From assembly GCF_018449475.1 (NCBI RefSeq), contig NZ_JAHCQH010000015.1, forward strand, positions 682,001 through 746,000: DNA of 64,000 bases. The letters are read 5' to 3'. This document shows, piece by piece, positions 1 through 9,192 of the stretch (the first letter of the stretch is position 1; each line of letters begins with the position of its first letter). The notes below the pieces were generated by a model, which was not told the origin of the DNA, made no database searches, and saw only the letters and a program-made list of their open reading frames with translations. The position numbers and the translations under genes were made by a program. This DNA is from Ancylobacter radicis (lineage in GTDB: Bacteria; Pseudomonadota; Alphaproteobacteria; Rhizobiales; Xanthobacteraceae).

Positions 1-14
1 CCCGGCGCGAGGCC

Positions 15-779
15 TCAGGTCCGCGTGATCGACAGGCCGCCATCGACCAGATGCGCGGTTCCCGAGACGAAGGACGAATCGTCCGAGGCGAGATAAAGCA
101 CCGAGCGGGCGAGTTCCTCGGGGCGCGCGACGCGCTTCAGCGCATGCAAGTTGGTGACGAAGGATTGCGCCTCGGGCGTATCATTGGCCTCGCGGTACAT
201 GTCCGTCTCCACCGCCCCGGGCAACACGGCATTGACCCTCACCCCCTGCGGCCCGAACTCGGCGGCCAGCGCCTGGGTGAGGCCGATCAGCCCGGATTTC
301 GAGGCGGCATAGGCGGCAAGGCCCGGAAACGCCGTGGTGTAGCCGACAAAGGTCGAGGTGAAGATCACCGAGCCGCCGCCGGTCTTCAGCATCTGCGCGA
401 TCTGGTGCTTGGCACCGAAGAAGGCGCCGGTGAGGTTAATCGCCAGCGCGTCCTCCCATCCGCTGGCGGAGACGCCGGTGCTCGGCCCCTTCTCGCCCAG
501 CGTGCCGGCATTGTTGAAGGCGATATCGAGCCGACCGAAACGCTCGGCCGCCAGCGCCACCAGCGCCTGCGCGTAGTCTTCCGAGCGCACGTCGCCGGCC
601 AGCGCCACCGCGTCGCCGCCTGCGGCCGCGATTTCGGCGACCAGCGTGTCCAGTTCGGCCTGGCGGCGGGCGCCGACCACGACCTTGGCGCCCTCGGCGG
701 CGAACAGCCGCGCCGTGGCGCGGCCGATACCGGAACTGGCGCCCGTGACAATCGCCACCTTGCCCGTGAGACGTGACAT
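15..779 (-). CDS. SDR family NAD(P)-dependent oxidoreductase
   Basis: The 254-residue protein is a classical short-chain dehydrogenase. The N-terminal TGASSGIG motif binds the nicotinamide cofactor, NNAG follows the fourth strand, and a YAASK motif carries the catalytic Tyr and Lys after the STF serine region. The C-terminal SGTAHLVDGG is typical of the family. The ATG at 779 is chosen because a GGAGA ribosome site lies just upstream and family proteins start with this LTGKVAIVTG run. The substrate cannot be read from the sequence. It is divergent from a LysR regulator, which probably controls it. A role in quinone or alcohol reduction is a guess. Confidence 0.88.
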   Translation of the reverse strand: MSRLTGKVAIVTGASSGIGRATARLFAAEGAKVVVGARRQAELDTLVAEIAAAGGDAVALAGDVRSEDYAQALVALAAERFGRLDIAFNNAGTLGEKGPSTGVSASGWEDALAINLTGAFFGAKHQIAQMLKTGGGSVIFTSTFVGYTTAFPGLAAYAASKSGLIGLTQALAAEFGPQGVRVNAVLPGAVETDMYREANDTPEAQSFVTNLHALKRVARPEELARSVLYLASDDSSFVSGTAHLVDGGLSITRT

Positions 780-914
780 GAGATTTCTCCGTGATTTCAG
801 ACTGATCCGCCACCGGACGATCCCGGCCGACCCGTTTCGCTGGAGAGTATGGCCCGCGCCGTGCGTTCGGATTAGACTACCAAAAGTGGAATTCATGTAC
901 GGAAAAGCCGAACG
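780..914. promoter_or_regulatory. Divergent promoter region, SDR / LysR
   Basis: This 135-base gap separates divergently transcribed genes, the usual arrangement for a LysR regulator and its target. An A-rich stretch near 868-895 is the least GC-rich part and is the likeliest place for a promoter and LysR site. No clear dyad was identified, so no exact site is claimed. Confidence 0.4.
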
Positions 915-1835
915 ATGAAACTGGATGGCATCGCCGCTTTCGTCGCCATCGCCGAGGCCGGCTCGATCAGCGAGGCGGCGCGGCGGCTGCGGCTGTCGAA
1001 ATCGGTGGTCAGCGACCGGCTGGCGCAGCTCGAACACCGTCTCGGCGCACGTCTGGTGCATCGCTCGACCCGCCGGCTGTCGCTGACGGAGGACGGCGCG
1101 GCCTTTCTGGAGATGGCGTCGGAATCGCTGCGCGGCCTCGACGCGGCGGTCGCCACGCTGGCCGAGCGGCGCGGCACCCTGAGCGGCCCGCTCAGGATCT
1201 CCGCCCCGGTGACGCTGACCGCCCTGCATATCGGGCCGGCGCTCTACCCCTTCCTGCGCCGCCACCCGCAGATCGAACTGAGTATCGAGCTTGATGACCG
1301 TGTGGTCGACGCGCAGGCGGAGGGGTATGACGGCGTGATCCGCCACGGGGCGATGCGCGATAGCCCGCTGACCGCGTGGCGCCTCGCCCGCAGCCGGCGC
1401 GTGCTGGTGGCTTCACCCGATTATCTGGAGCAGCACGGCACGCCCCGCGACCTCACTGAGCTGAATGACCATCGCGGGATTTTCTACACCCATCGCGGCC
1501 TTGCCGACTGGCAGTTCATCGTCGAGGGCGGCCGCGTCCAGGTGCGCGCCAAGGTCGGCCTGCAGGTCAATAACGGCATGGTCATGCGCGACGCGGCCAT
1601 CGCCGGGCTCGGCATCACCCTGCTGCCCCTGTTCATCGCCGGGCCCGACATCGGCGCCGGCACGCTGCGGGTGATCGAGGTCGGCGCCGAGCCGGAAGCC
1701 GAGTTCATCTATGTCGCGCATCCCGAGGGTCGCAATCCCACGGCCAAGCTCCGCGCGCTGGCCGACTGCCTGCGCGCGGCTTTCGGCGATCCGCCCTATT
1801 GGGAAGCCGGGATAGATGCCGAGCCGGGCACATAG
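915..1835 (+). CDS. LysR family transcriptional regulator
   Basis: The 306-residue protein has the LysR layout. An N-terminal winged helix-turn-helix covers about residues 1-60 (AEAGSISEAARRLRLSKSVV, then an LEHRLGARLVHRSTRR segment), followed by a substrate-binding domain from about residue 90. It belongs to the large group typified by AaeR and DmlR, whose members often sit beside a divergent oxidoreductase gene, as here. It probably binds the shared intergenic region and regulates the neighbouring SDR gene and itself. The inducer is unknown. The start follows directly on a short A-rich leader and fits the family N terminus. Confidence 0.9.
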   Translation: MKLDGIAAFVAIAEAGSISEAARRLRLSKSVVSDRLAQLEHRLGARLVHRSTRRLSLTEDGAAFLEMASESLRGLDAAVATLAERRGTLSGPLRISAPVTLTALHIGPALYPFLRRHPQIELSIELDDRVVDAQAEGYDGVIRHGAMRDSPLTAWRLARSRRVLVASPDYLEQHGTPRDLTELNDHRGIFYTHRGLADWQFIVEGGRVQVRAKVGLQVNNGMVMRDAAIAGLGITLLPLFIAGPDIGAGTLRVIEVGAEPEAEFIYVAHPEGRNPTAKLRALADCLRAAFGDPPYWEAGIDAEPGT

Positions 1836-1859
1836 CCGGATCGGCAGGGCGCGCTCAGC

Positions 1860-3227
1860 TCACGAGGCGGGCGCGTCGGCCGGCGCGTTGTGGCCCTTGC
1901 GCGGCCAGTTGTGCGAGAGCACGAAGTCGGAGATGCGCGGGGCGATCTCGGCGCGGAAGCGCGAGCCGTTGAACACGCCGTAATGGCCGACGGTCGGCTG
2001 GAGGTAATGCGCGCGCTTGTCGTCAGGCAGGTTCGAGCACAGCGTCTGCGCCGCCCGCGTCTGGCCGACGCCGGAAATGTCGTCGTTCTCGCCCTCGATG
2101 GTGAGCAGCGCGACATTGCGGATCTTCGAGGTGTCGACCTTCGCGCCGCGATGGGTCATCTGGCCGGTCGGCAGCGCATGGTCGATGAACACGGTCTGCA
2201 GCGTCTGGAGATAATATTCCGCCGGCAGGTCCATGACCGAGAGATACTCGTCATAGAATTCCCGGTGCTTGGCGGCGGAATCGCCGTCGCCCTTCACCAG
2301 ATGGCTGAACATGTCGGCATGGGCCTGCAGATGGCGCTCGAAATTCATCGCCATGAAGCCGTGAAGCTGCAGGAAGCCGGGATAGACCTGCCGCATGACG
2401 CCGCCATTGGGCCACGGCACGGTGGTGATGACATTGCGGCGGAACCAGTCGATGCCGCGCTCCTTGGCGAAGTCGTTCACCGCGGTCGGGCTCTCGCGCG
2501 TGTCGATCGGCCCGCCCATCAGCACCATGGAGGCCGGCACGTCCGGGTCGCCCATCTCTTCCATGCGCGCCACGGCGGCGAGCACCGGCACCGCCGGCTG
2601 GCACACGGCAAGCGCGTGAACGCCGCCGCCGAGATGGCGGAAGATGTCGATGACATAGTCGATATAGTCGTCAAGATCGAAGCGCCCGCCGCTCATCGGC
2701 ACGTTGCGGGCGTCAATCCAGTCGGTGATGTAGATGTCGTGGTTCGGCAGCAGCGTCTGCACCGTGCCGCGCAGCAGCGTCGCGTAATGGCCGGAGAGCG
2801 GGGCGACGATCAGCATGCGCGGCTGCGGCCGGCGCGGATTGACCGGAAAGTCGCGCTGGAAATGCAGCAGCCGGCAGAAGGGCCGCTCCCACACCGTCTC
2901 GATATGCACGGGAACGCGGGTGGCGCCGACCACCGTCTCGGTGATGCCCCAGTCCGGCTTGCCGTAGCGGCGCGTGGTGCGCTCGAACATCTCGCAGGCG
3001 GCGGAGATCGACTTGCCGAAGCCGGTATGGGCGAGCGGGTTTGCCGGGTTGCGGTAGTAGAGCCGGTTGGCATCGGCGACCATGCGCAGCGGGTCGAGCG
3101 CCGCGTGGCCCATCTCATACATCCAGTAGAGCGGGCGCGAGAAGGCCGATGCCGCTTCCAGCGTGGCCGCCGGCGGCGGGGCCGCCTCGTCGAGATCCGT
3201 CAGATCGCCGAAGACGCCGATGGCCAT
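1860..3227 (-). CDS. phaZ: Intracellular polyhydroxyalkanoate depolymerase
   Basis: The 455-residue protein matches the intracellular PHA depolymerase family, which mobilises native PHB granules as a carbon reserve. It is an alpha/beta hydrolase in which the usual lipase-box serine is replaced by cysteine: AVCQPAVPV carries the nucleophile. A GENDDISG segment gives the acid and VGHYGVFNG the histidine. The N-terminal YWMYEMGHAALDPLR signature is characteristic. The ATG at 3227 is preferred because GGAGG stands at a good distance; longer in-frame extensions lack family similarity. The gene is divergent from actS. Confidence 0.93.
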   Translation of the reverse strand: MAIGVFGDLTDLDEAAPPPAATLEAASAFSRPLYWMYEMGHAALDPLRMVADANRLYYRNPANPLAHTGFGKSISAACEMFERTTRRYGKPDWGITETVVGATRVPVHIETVWERPFCRLLHFQRDFPVNPRRPQPRMLIVAPLSGHYATLLRGTVQTLLPNHDIYITDWIDARNVPMSGGRFDLDDYIDYVIDIFRHLGGGVHALAVCQPAVPVLAAVARMEEMGDPDVPASMVLMGGPIDTRESPTAVNDFAKERGIDWFRRNVITTVPWPNGGVMRQVYPGFLQLHGFMAMNFERHLQAHADMFSHLVKGDGDSAAKHREFYDEYLSVMDLPAEYYLQTLQTVFIDHALPTGQMTHRGAKVDTSKIRNVALLTIEGENDDISGVGQTRAAQTLCSNLPDDKRAHYLQPTVGHYGVFNGSRFRAEIAPRISDFVLSHNWPRKGHNAPADAPAS

Positions 3228-3275
3228 TGAAGTCCTCCATCCCCGTGCCGGCGGGACTGTCCGCCGGAGACGCGA

Positions 3276-3300
3276 TGCTTTGTGCGTTGCAGCATAAATA
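3276..3300. promoter_or_regulatory. Possible PhaR site and promoter for phaZ
   Basis: A TGC-rich stretch, TGCTTTGTGCGTTGCAGCA, lies in the divergent gap between phaZ and actS. Alphaproteobacterial PhaR, the PHA-responsive repressor, is known to bind TGC-rich pseudo-palindromes of this sort. A TATTTA hexamer on the minus strand overlaps its edge and could be the -10 of phaZ. The assignment rests on resemblance only. Confidence 0.25.
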
Positions 3301-3386
3301 GGCTCTTTCGCCGCGCCGTCAAATCGGGGTCGCCCTCGCCCTTTCGTCGTATCTGCCTGTATAGAGGAAGCGGCGACGGGGAACAC

Positions 3387-4790
3387 ATGACGCTTTCGCT
3401 CGATCATCCCATTGGCGAACGGTTTTTCGGCCTCCGGCTGGACACCCTCATCCGCCTGCGCTGGCTGGCGATTTCCGGCCAGACGCTGGCGATCGTGGTG
3501 GTGCAGTGGCTGCTCGGCTTCACCCTGCCGCTCGGCGCGTGCCTGGCCGTTGTCGCGCTCTCGGCTTGGCTGAACCTTGCATTGCGGCTGCGCAATCCGG
3601 GCGCGCGCCGGCTGTCCGATGTCGAGGCGGCCTGGCTGCTGGCCTATGACATCCTCCAGCTCGCCGCCCTGCTGTTCCTCACCGGCGGCCTCGCCAACCC
3701 CTTCGCGCTGCTGTTTCTGGCCCCGGTGCTGATCTCGGCGACCGCATTGTCGCCGCGCACCACCGTGCTGCTCGGCGTGCTGGCGGCGATCTGCGCGGCG
3801 CTGGTCGGGCTCTGGCAGATGCCGCTGCCCTGGGCGACCGACGGCACCCCGATGGCGCCGGTGCTGCCCCCGCTCTACCTCGCCGCCATCTGGTTAGCGC
3901 TGGCCATCGCCATCGGCTTCATCGGCGTGCATGCCTGGCGGGTGGCGGAGGAGACGCGGGAGCTGTCCGAGGCGCTCGCCGCCACCGAGCTGGTGCTCGC
4001 CCGCGAGCAGCATCTCTCGGCGCTGGACGGGCTCGCCGCCGCCGCCGCCCATGAGCTGGGCACGCCGCTCGCCACCATCACGGTGGTGGCCAAGGAACTC
4101 GCCCGCGCCCTGCCGCCCGACAGCCCGCTCGCCGACGATATCCGCCTGCTGCGCGAACAGGCCGAGCGGTGCCGCACCATCCTGCGGACCCTGACCTCGC
4201 TCGACGCGAGCGATGCCCCGTTCGACCAGATGCCGCTCTCCCACATTCTTGAGGATGTGGTGGCGCCGCACCGCAATTTCGGCATCGCGCTGACCGTCAC
4301 CGTGCCGACCCGCAGCGAGGACGAGCCGATCATCGCCCGCAATCCCGGCCTGCTCTACGGGCTCGGCAACATCATCGAGAACGCCGTCGACTTCGCCGAG
4401 CACCACGTCAACATCGTCGCCAACTGGAGCCGTGACGATGTCACCGTCACCATCACCGATGACGGGCCGGGCTTTCCGCCGGAGCTGATCGATTCCATCG
4501 GCGCGCCCTATGTGACGAGCCGCGGCCGCAAGAGCTGGCGCCGCGAGACCGGCGAGGGCGAGGAGGAGACCCGCCAGGGCCTCGGCCTCGGCGTGTTCAT
4601 CGCCAAGACGCTGCTGGAGCGTTCCGGCGCGGAGCTGAGCTTCGTCAACCGCGCCCCGCCCGCCCATGGCGCCTCGGTCACGGTGCGCTGGCCGCGCCCG
4701 CAGATCGACATCTCCGACGAGCCGGCCACCCCGCCGGCCGCCCCGCCGGCTCGCGACACCGACGCGGCGCCGCCGCCCGCGACCGCCTGA
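3387..4790 (+). CDS. actS: Redox-sensing histidine kinase ActS/RegB
   Basis: The 467-residue membrane kinase has six predicted transmembrane segments in residues 25-185, a dimerisation/phosphoacceptor helix with His222 in AHELGTPLATI, and a C-terminal ATPase domain (NIIENAVDFA; DDGPGFP; GLGLGVF). Two family-specific redox elements are present. The GGLANPF motif at residues 100-106 is the quinone-binding heptad, and Cys262 in EQAERCRTIL corresponds to the redox-active RegB cysteine. It should phosphorylate ActR and control redox, CO2-fixation or acid-tolerance genes, as in Rhodobacter and Sinorhizobium. The C-terminal 30 residues are Pro/Ala rich and variable. actR follows after 114 bases. Confidence 0.94.
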   Translation: MTLSLDHPIGERFFGLRLDTLIRLRWLAISGQTLAIVVVQWLLGFTLPLGACLAVVALSAWLNLALRLRNPGARRLSDVEAAWLLAYDILQLAALLFLTGGLANPFALLFLAPVLISATALSPRTTVLLGVLAAICAALVGLWQMPLPWATDGTPMAPVLPPLYLAAIWLALAIAIGFIGVHAWRVAEETRELSEALAATELVLAREQHLSALDGLAAAAAHELGTPLATITVVAKELARALPPDSPLADDIRLLREQAERCRTILRTLTSLDASDAPFDQMPLSHILEDVVAPHRNFGIALTVTVPTRSEDEPIIARNPGLLYGLGNIIENAVDFAEHHVNIVANWSRDDVTVTITDDGPGFPPELIDSIGAPYVTSRGRKSWRRETGEGEEETRQGLGLGVFIAKTLLERSGAELSFVNRAPPAHGASVTVRWPRPQIDISDEPATPPAAPPARDTDAAPPPATA

Positions 4791-4904
4791 GCACGGCGGG
4801 CCGGATGCGACAATTTTGCGCTCACGACCTTGGTCGTGTAGGTTCGTATCAAAAGCAGGAAAAAGAACTGTCGCCTCTTTGGCGCGGCGCTAGGGAAGGC
4901 CGAA

Positions 4905-5453
4905 ATGCTTGATATCACCTCGGACGTGCAGGATCGCTCGCTGCTGATCGTCGATGATGATCGCCCGTTCCTGCAACGTCTCGCCCGCGCCATGGAAGCG
5001 CGCGGCTTCAATGTCACCACCGCCGAGACCGTCGCCGACGGGCTGGCCAGCGTCGAAGGCACCGCCCCGGCCTATGCCGTGGTCGACATGCGCCTCGGCG
5101 ACGGCAATGGCCTCGACGTCATCTCGGCGCTGAAGCGCCGCCGCCCGGAGGCGCGCGGCATCATCCTCACCGGCTATGGCAACATCGCCACCGCCGTGAC
5201 GGCGGTGAAGATCGGCGCGGTCGACTATCTCGCCAAGCCCGCCGATGCCGACGACATCTGCGCCGCGCTGAACGCGCAGGGCGAGTTCAAGGCGACGCTG
5301 CCGGAAAACCCGATGTCGGCTGACCGGGTGCGCTGGGAACACATCCAGCGCGTCTATGAGCTGTGCGGGCGCAACGTCTCGGAAACCGCGCGGCGCCTGT
5401 CCATGCACCGCCGCACCCTCCAGCGGATTCTCGCCAAACGCGCCCCGCGCTGA
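4905..5453 (+). CDS. actR: Response regulator ActR/RegA
   Basis: The 182-residue regulator pairs with the upstream kinase. The receiver domain has the acidic pocket in LIVDDDRP, the phosphoacceptor Asp61 in VVDMRLGDGNG, a TGYGNIATAV switch region and the conserved Lys in LAKPAD. A proline-containing linker leads to a Fis-type helix-turn-helix at the C terminus (NVSETARRLSMHRRTLQRILAKRAPR), which is nearly invariant in the RegA/PrrA/ActR family. It is a global activator and repressor of redox-dependent genes. A GGGAAGG ribosome site precedes the start. A convergent methyltransferase gene ends 39 bases downstream. Confidence 0.95.
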   Translation: MLDITSDVQDRSLLIVDDDRPFLQRLARAMEARGFNVTTAETVADGLASVEGTAPAYAVVDMRLGDGNGLDVISALKRRRPEARGIILTGYGNIATAVTAVKIGAVDYLAKPADADDICAALNAQGEFKATLPENPMSADRVRWEHIQRVYELCGRNVSETARRLSMHRRTLQRILAKRAPR

Positions 5454-5492
5454 GGGGCCGGGCGCGAACGCGCCGAGCGGGACATCCTTTGG

Positions 5493-6377
5493 TCAGGATA
5501 CCGGCCGGCGGGCCACCAGAGCCCCGCTTTCGCTCACCTCGACGAAGCGTCCTTCCGGCGCCAGCACGGCGAGGCGCGTCCGCAACGCGTCCTCGAAGGC
5601 CGCACGCTCCTCCCCCAAGGCAGCCGGCGACGTGACCGAGCGTGACAGGGCGAGCCCCATCACGCTCTCGACCGTGCGCTCAATGGGCTGGATCCGCGCC
5701 AGCCGCTCGACATCGGCGAAGGGCGAGTCGAGCAGCACCGCCTCGTGGGGCACCCAGTCGGGGGAGCGGCGCAGCGCCCGCTCAGTGGCCCGCGCGCCCG
5801 CATGGCGTTCGGCGAGCTCGTCCAGCGTCGCGCGGTAATCGGGCACCGCGTGCAGCGTGCGGTCGCCCATCAGCACGACGGCGCCGTCCGGCTCCACCAT
5901 GTCATCCAGCACCGCAAGCGTCGCCGGCCGGTCCATCCAGTGGAAGGAGCGGCCCATGGTGACCAGGCGAAAGCGCCCCAGCGCGCCGGGAAGATCATAG
6001 GATGATCCCTCGACGGTGCGGATCACCACGCCCGCCGCCGCGGCTCCCGCCTGTACCGCCTCGAGCATGGACGGCTCAGGGTCCATCGCCGTCACGTCAA
6101 GGCCCAGCCGGGCGAAGGCGATGGCCAGCGGCCCGGGCCCGCTGCCGAGATCGAGCATCCGGTCCGCATAGCGCAGGCCAAGCCGCCGGGCGACGGCGGC
6201 GATCAGTTCGGGCGGGTAAGGCGTCCGAAACCGATCATAATAGTCGACCGTCGAGCGGAAGCGGTCCGGCTCGAAGGGAATGACCGGCGCCGGGGCGGGC
6301 GTGAGCGAGGCATCCATGGCGGGCTCCTGCGAGAGCGCGACGAAAGCGCCAGCATCCGTGCCGATCATGTCGGTCAT
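5493..6377 (-). CDS. Class I SAM-dependent methyltransferase
   Basis: The protein has a methyltransferase fold with motif I MLDLGSGPGPLAIAFARLG, an acidic residue after strand 2 (VTAMDPEPSM) and a motif IV-like region around RFRLVTMGRSFHWMD. The upstream PFEPDRFRSTVDYYDRFR stretch resembles members of the methyltransferase type 11 group. The substrate is unknown. The start is uncertain: ATG at 6377 is used, a second ATG nine bases downstream and one at about 6314 are possible, and none has a strong ribosome site. It is convergent with actR. Confidence 0.8.
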   Translation of the reverse strand: MTDMIGTDAGAFVALSQEPAMDASLTPAPAPVIPFEPDRFRSTVDYYDRFRTPYPPELIAAVARRLGLRYADRMLDLGSGPGPLAIAFARLGLDVTAMDPEPSMLEAVQAGAAAAGVVIRTVEGSSYDLPGALGRFRLVTMGRSFHWMDRPATLAVLDDMVEPDGAVVLMGDRTLHAVPDYRATLDELAERHAGARATERALRRSPDWVPHEAVLLDSPFADVERLARIQPIERTVESVMGLALSRSVTSPAALGEERAAFEDALRTRLAVLAPEGRFVEVSESGALVARRPVS

Positions 6378-6439
6378 AGGACAGCGCTCCGGCGCCACCC
6401 GCGCCAGAGCCGTCCCGACCTATGCCGCAGCTCGCCCCC

Positions 6440-7438
6440 TCACACCCGCAGGCCGTGCTCCAGCGCCAGTTCGCGCAGGTTCTTCTCCGGCCGGGCGCCG
6501 ATATGGCTGATGATCTCGGCGGCGGCGAGCGCGCCGAGCTTCAGGGATTCCTCGGGGGTGAAGCCGCGCGCGAAGCCGTAGAGATAGCCGGCCGCGAACA
6601 GGTCGCCGGCGCCGGTGGTGTCCACCACCTTGGCCACCGGGAAGGCCGGCACCGCGACGAGGTCCTCGCCCGCCACCGACAGCGCGCCCTTCTCGCTGCG
6701 CGTCACCACGGCGCGGCGCGCATCCTGCCGTAGAGCGGCCAGCGCGGCGTCGAAATCGGTCTCGTAGAGCGACATCAGCTCCGTTTCATTGGCGAACACC
6801 AGATCGACCGTGCCGGTGCGGATCAGCTCCAGGAACTCGGCCCGGTAGCGCCCGACGCAGAAGGCATCCGACAGCGTCAGCGCCACGGTGCGCCCGGCGC
6901 CATGGGCGATGCCGGCGGCCTTGAGGAAGGCCTCCTTGGCGGCCGGCGGGTCCCACAGATAGCCTTCGAGATAGGTCACGCTGGCGCCGGCCACCGCCGT
7001 CTCGTCGACATCCGACGGGGAGAGGTCCTGCGCCGCGCCGAGATAGGTGTTCATGGTGCGCTCGCCATCGGGCGTCACCAGAATGAGGCAGCGCGCGGTG
7101 GTCGGGCCGGTGGCGGCGGCCGGCGTGGCATAGGCGACGCCAGCGGCGCGGATGTCGTGGGCGAAGATGCCGCCGAGTTCATCGTCGCGCACCTTGCCGA
7201 CAAAGCCGGAGATGCCGCCGAAGGAGGCGATGCCGACCATGGTGTTGGCCGCCGAGCCGCCGGAAATCTCCACCCCCGGCCCCATGGCGCCATAGACCGC
7301 CTCGGCCCGTTCCTCGTCGATCAGCGTCATGCCGCCCTTGCGCATGGCGTGGCGGTCGAGGAAGCCTTCCTCGGAACGGGCGATCACGTCGACGATGGCA
7401 TTGCCGAAACCGACGACATCAAGCTGCTGGGCGGTCAT
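6440..7438 (-). CDS. Adenosine kinase, PfkB family
   Basis: The 332-residue sugar kinase of the ribokinase/PfkB family resembles alphaproteobacterial adenosine kinases. The N-terminal DVVGFGNAIVDVIA and GGSAANTMVGIASFGG segments form the substrate-binding region. DTTGAGDLFAAGYLYG is the PfkB signature 2 with the catalytic aspartate and anion hole. It should phosphorylate adenosine to AMP, recycling the adenosine left after S-adenosylhomocysteine hydrolysis. An AAGGAAA ribosome site precedes the ATG. It is divergent from murJ. Ribokinase or fructokinase activity cannot be excluded from sequence alone. Confidence 0.85.
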   Translation of the reverse strand: MTAQQLDVVGFGNAIVDVIARSEEGFLDRHAMRKGGMTLIDEERAEAVYGAMGPGVEISGGSAANTMVGIASFGGISGFVGKVRDDELGGIFAHDIRAAGVAYATPAAATGPTTARCLILVTPDGERTMNTYLGAAQDLSPSDVDETAVAGASVTYLEGYLWDPPAAKEAFLKAAGIAHGAGRTVALTLSDAFCVGRYRAEFLELIRTGTVDLVFANETELMSLYETDFDAALAALRQDARRAVVTRSEKGALSVAGEDLVAVPAFPVAKVVDTTGAGDLFAAGYLYGFARGFTPEESLKLGALAAAEIISHIGARPEKNLRELALEHGLRV

Positions 7439-7572
7439 GAAGGTTGTTTCCTTGCGCGCAATCCCTGAGCTTTCGCGGTAGCAGAGCGGACGCCCTCCCG
7501 CAACGGCGGGAAGGTAGCGAAACCGCGCGCGGGCCGCTTTCCGCGCTGCGCCGCGCCGTCTATTGCTGGGGG

Positions 7573-9099
7573 ATGGCCCTGCTGCGTCGCGCCTCCACCG
7601 TCGCCTCCCTCACCCTCGCCTCGCGGCTGCTCGGCTTTGCCCGCGACGCCGGGGTGGCGGCGCTGTTCGGCACCGGGCTGGTGGCCGATGCCTCGGTGGC
7701 CGGCCTGTCGCTGGCCCAGCTCTCCCGCCGCCTGCTGGGCGAGGGCGCGCTCAACGCCGCCGTGCTGCCGGCCATCGCCGGCGCGCAGGGCGCGGCGCGG
7801 CGCAGACGGGCCGGGGCGGCGCTCCTTCTGTTCGCGGCGGCCGGGCTCGCCCTTGCCGGTCTGCTCTGGCTGTTCATGCCGCAGGTCATTGCCGTGCTGG
7901 CGCCGGGCTTTCCCGATGACGGGGAGCGGGTGGCCGGCGCGGTCCATGCGGGGCGGCTCACCGTGATCTGCGTGCCGCTGGCGCTGGTCGCCGGCACGCT
8001 GGCCGCGCTGGCCAATGCCGGCGGCGCTCTCGCCCGCCCGGCCATGGCGCCGGCCGCCGCCAATGTCGCGGTGCTCATTCTGCTCGGCCTGCTCTGGCTG
8101 GCCGGCGCGCATGAGATGGCGCCGGCCGTCGCGCTGGCCTGGCTCGCCGCCGGGGTGATCGCCGGGGCGGTGACGCAGGTGGCGCTGATCTTCGCCGCCG
8201 TGCCCGCCGGCACGCTCGCCCTTCCCTCACGGGGGGCGCTGCGCGCGGCGCTGCCGATGCTCGCCGCCGCCGGGCCGAGCCTGTTCGCCGCCGGCCTGCC
8301 GCAACTGCGCTTCCTGATCGCCGCGGCGGCGGCCTCCACCATTCCCGGCGGGGTCGCCGCGCTGTTCTACGCCACACGTCTGGTCGAGCTGCCGCTCGGG
8401 CTGATCGGCGCCAGCGCCGGGGCGGTGCTGCTGCCGGCGCTCGCCGCGCGGGACGAGAAGGCCGGCACGGTCGAGGCGCAGGGGATGGAAGCGGCGCTGG
8501 CGCTGTCCCTGCCGGCCGCGCTCGGCCTCGCCGTGCTCGCCCATCCCATCGTCGTCGTGCTGTTCCAGCGCGGCGCCTTCGGGGCGGAGGCGGCGACGCT
8601 CACCGCGACGACGCTGTCCTGTCTCGCCCTTACCTTGCCGCTTCAGGCGCTGGAGAAGATCCTCGCCGCCATCGCCTTCGCCGCCGGCTTCGGGCGCGAT
8701 GTCACCCGCGCGGCGCTGATCGGCCTGCCGGTCGGCGCGCTCGCCGGCTTCCTCACCGCCGGCCCGCTGGGCCTTGCCGGTCCCGCCTTCGGCGTGCTGG
8801 CGGCCAGCCTCGTGAGCCTCGCCCTGCTGGCCGGCGCGCTCGCCCGGCGCGGCCGGCTGCCTCTGCCGGCAGCGAGCCGGCGCCGGCTGATCGGGCTCGG
8901 CGCGGCGGGCCTTGCCATGGCGGGGACGATCCTGCTGGCCGCGCGCCTGCTGGCCGCCCCGCTGGCGGCGGGCGGGCTGATCGCGGCGGGCACGCTCGCC
9001 TGCCTGGTGCTCACCGGCATGCTCACCTATGGCGCGACCGCCTTCCTGTGCGGCGGCCTGTCGCCGGCGGCGCTAAAGGCGGGGCTGCGGAACCGCTAG
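7573..9099 (+). CDS. murJ: Lipid II flippase MurJ (MviN)
   Basis: The 508-residue, strongly hydrophobic protein has about 14 transmembrane helices and belongs to the MOP superfamily. It flips lipid II across the inner membrane for peptidoglycan synthesis. The N terminus (STVASLTLASRLLGFARD) has the conserved SRxLGFxRD motif with functional arginines, and FYATRLVELPLGLIGAS is the other MurJ hallmark. The ATG at 7573 matches the family start, although the G-run touches it and the ribosome site is not well spaced. trpS follows after 93 bases, an order common in Hyphomicrobiales. Confidence 0.93.
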   Translation: MALLRRASTVASLTLASRLLGFARDAGVAALFGTGLVADASVAGLSLAQLSRRLLGEGALNAAVLPAIAGAQGAARRRRAGAALLLFAAAGLALAGLLWLFMPQVIAVLAPGFPDDGERVAGAVHAGRLTVICVPLALVAGTLAALANAGGALARPAMAPAAANVAVLILLGLLWLAGAHEMAPAVALAWLAAGVIAGAVTQVALIFAAVPAGTLALPSRGALRAALPMLAAAGPSLFAAGLPQLRFLIAAAAASTIPGGVAALFYATRLVELPLGLIGASAGAVLLPALAARDEKAGTVEAQGMEAALALSLPAALGLAVLAHPIVVVLFQRGAFGAEAATLTATTLSCLALTLPLQALEKILAAIAFAAGFGRDVTRAALIGLPVGALAGFLTAGPLGLAGPAFGVLAASLVSLALLAGALARRGRLPLPAASRRRLIGLGAAGLAMAGTILLAARLLAAPLAAGGLIAAGTLACLVLTGMLTYGATAFLCGGLSPAALKAGLRNR

Positions 9100-9192
9100 G
9101 CCGGCCACGCCCCGCTTGCCCGGCCGGACCCTGTGTGCGATAGCGCCACGCGCGCGGACATCCGGCGCGCGCGACGATCAGGACGGCCCGAC

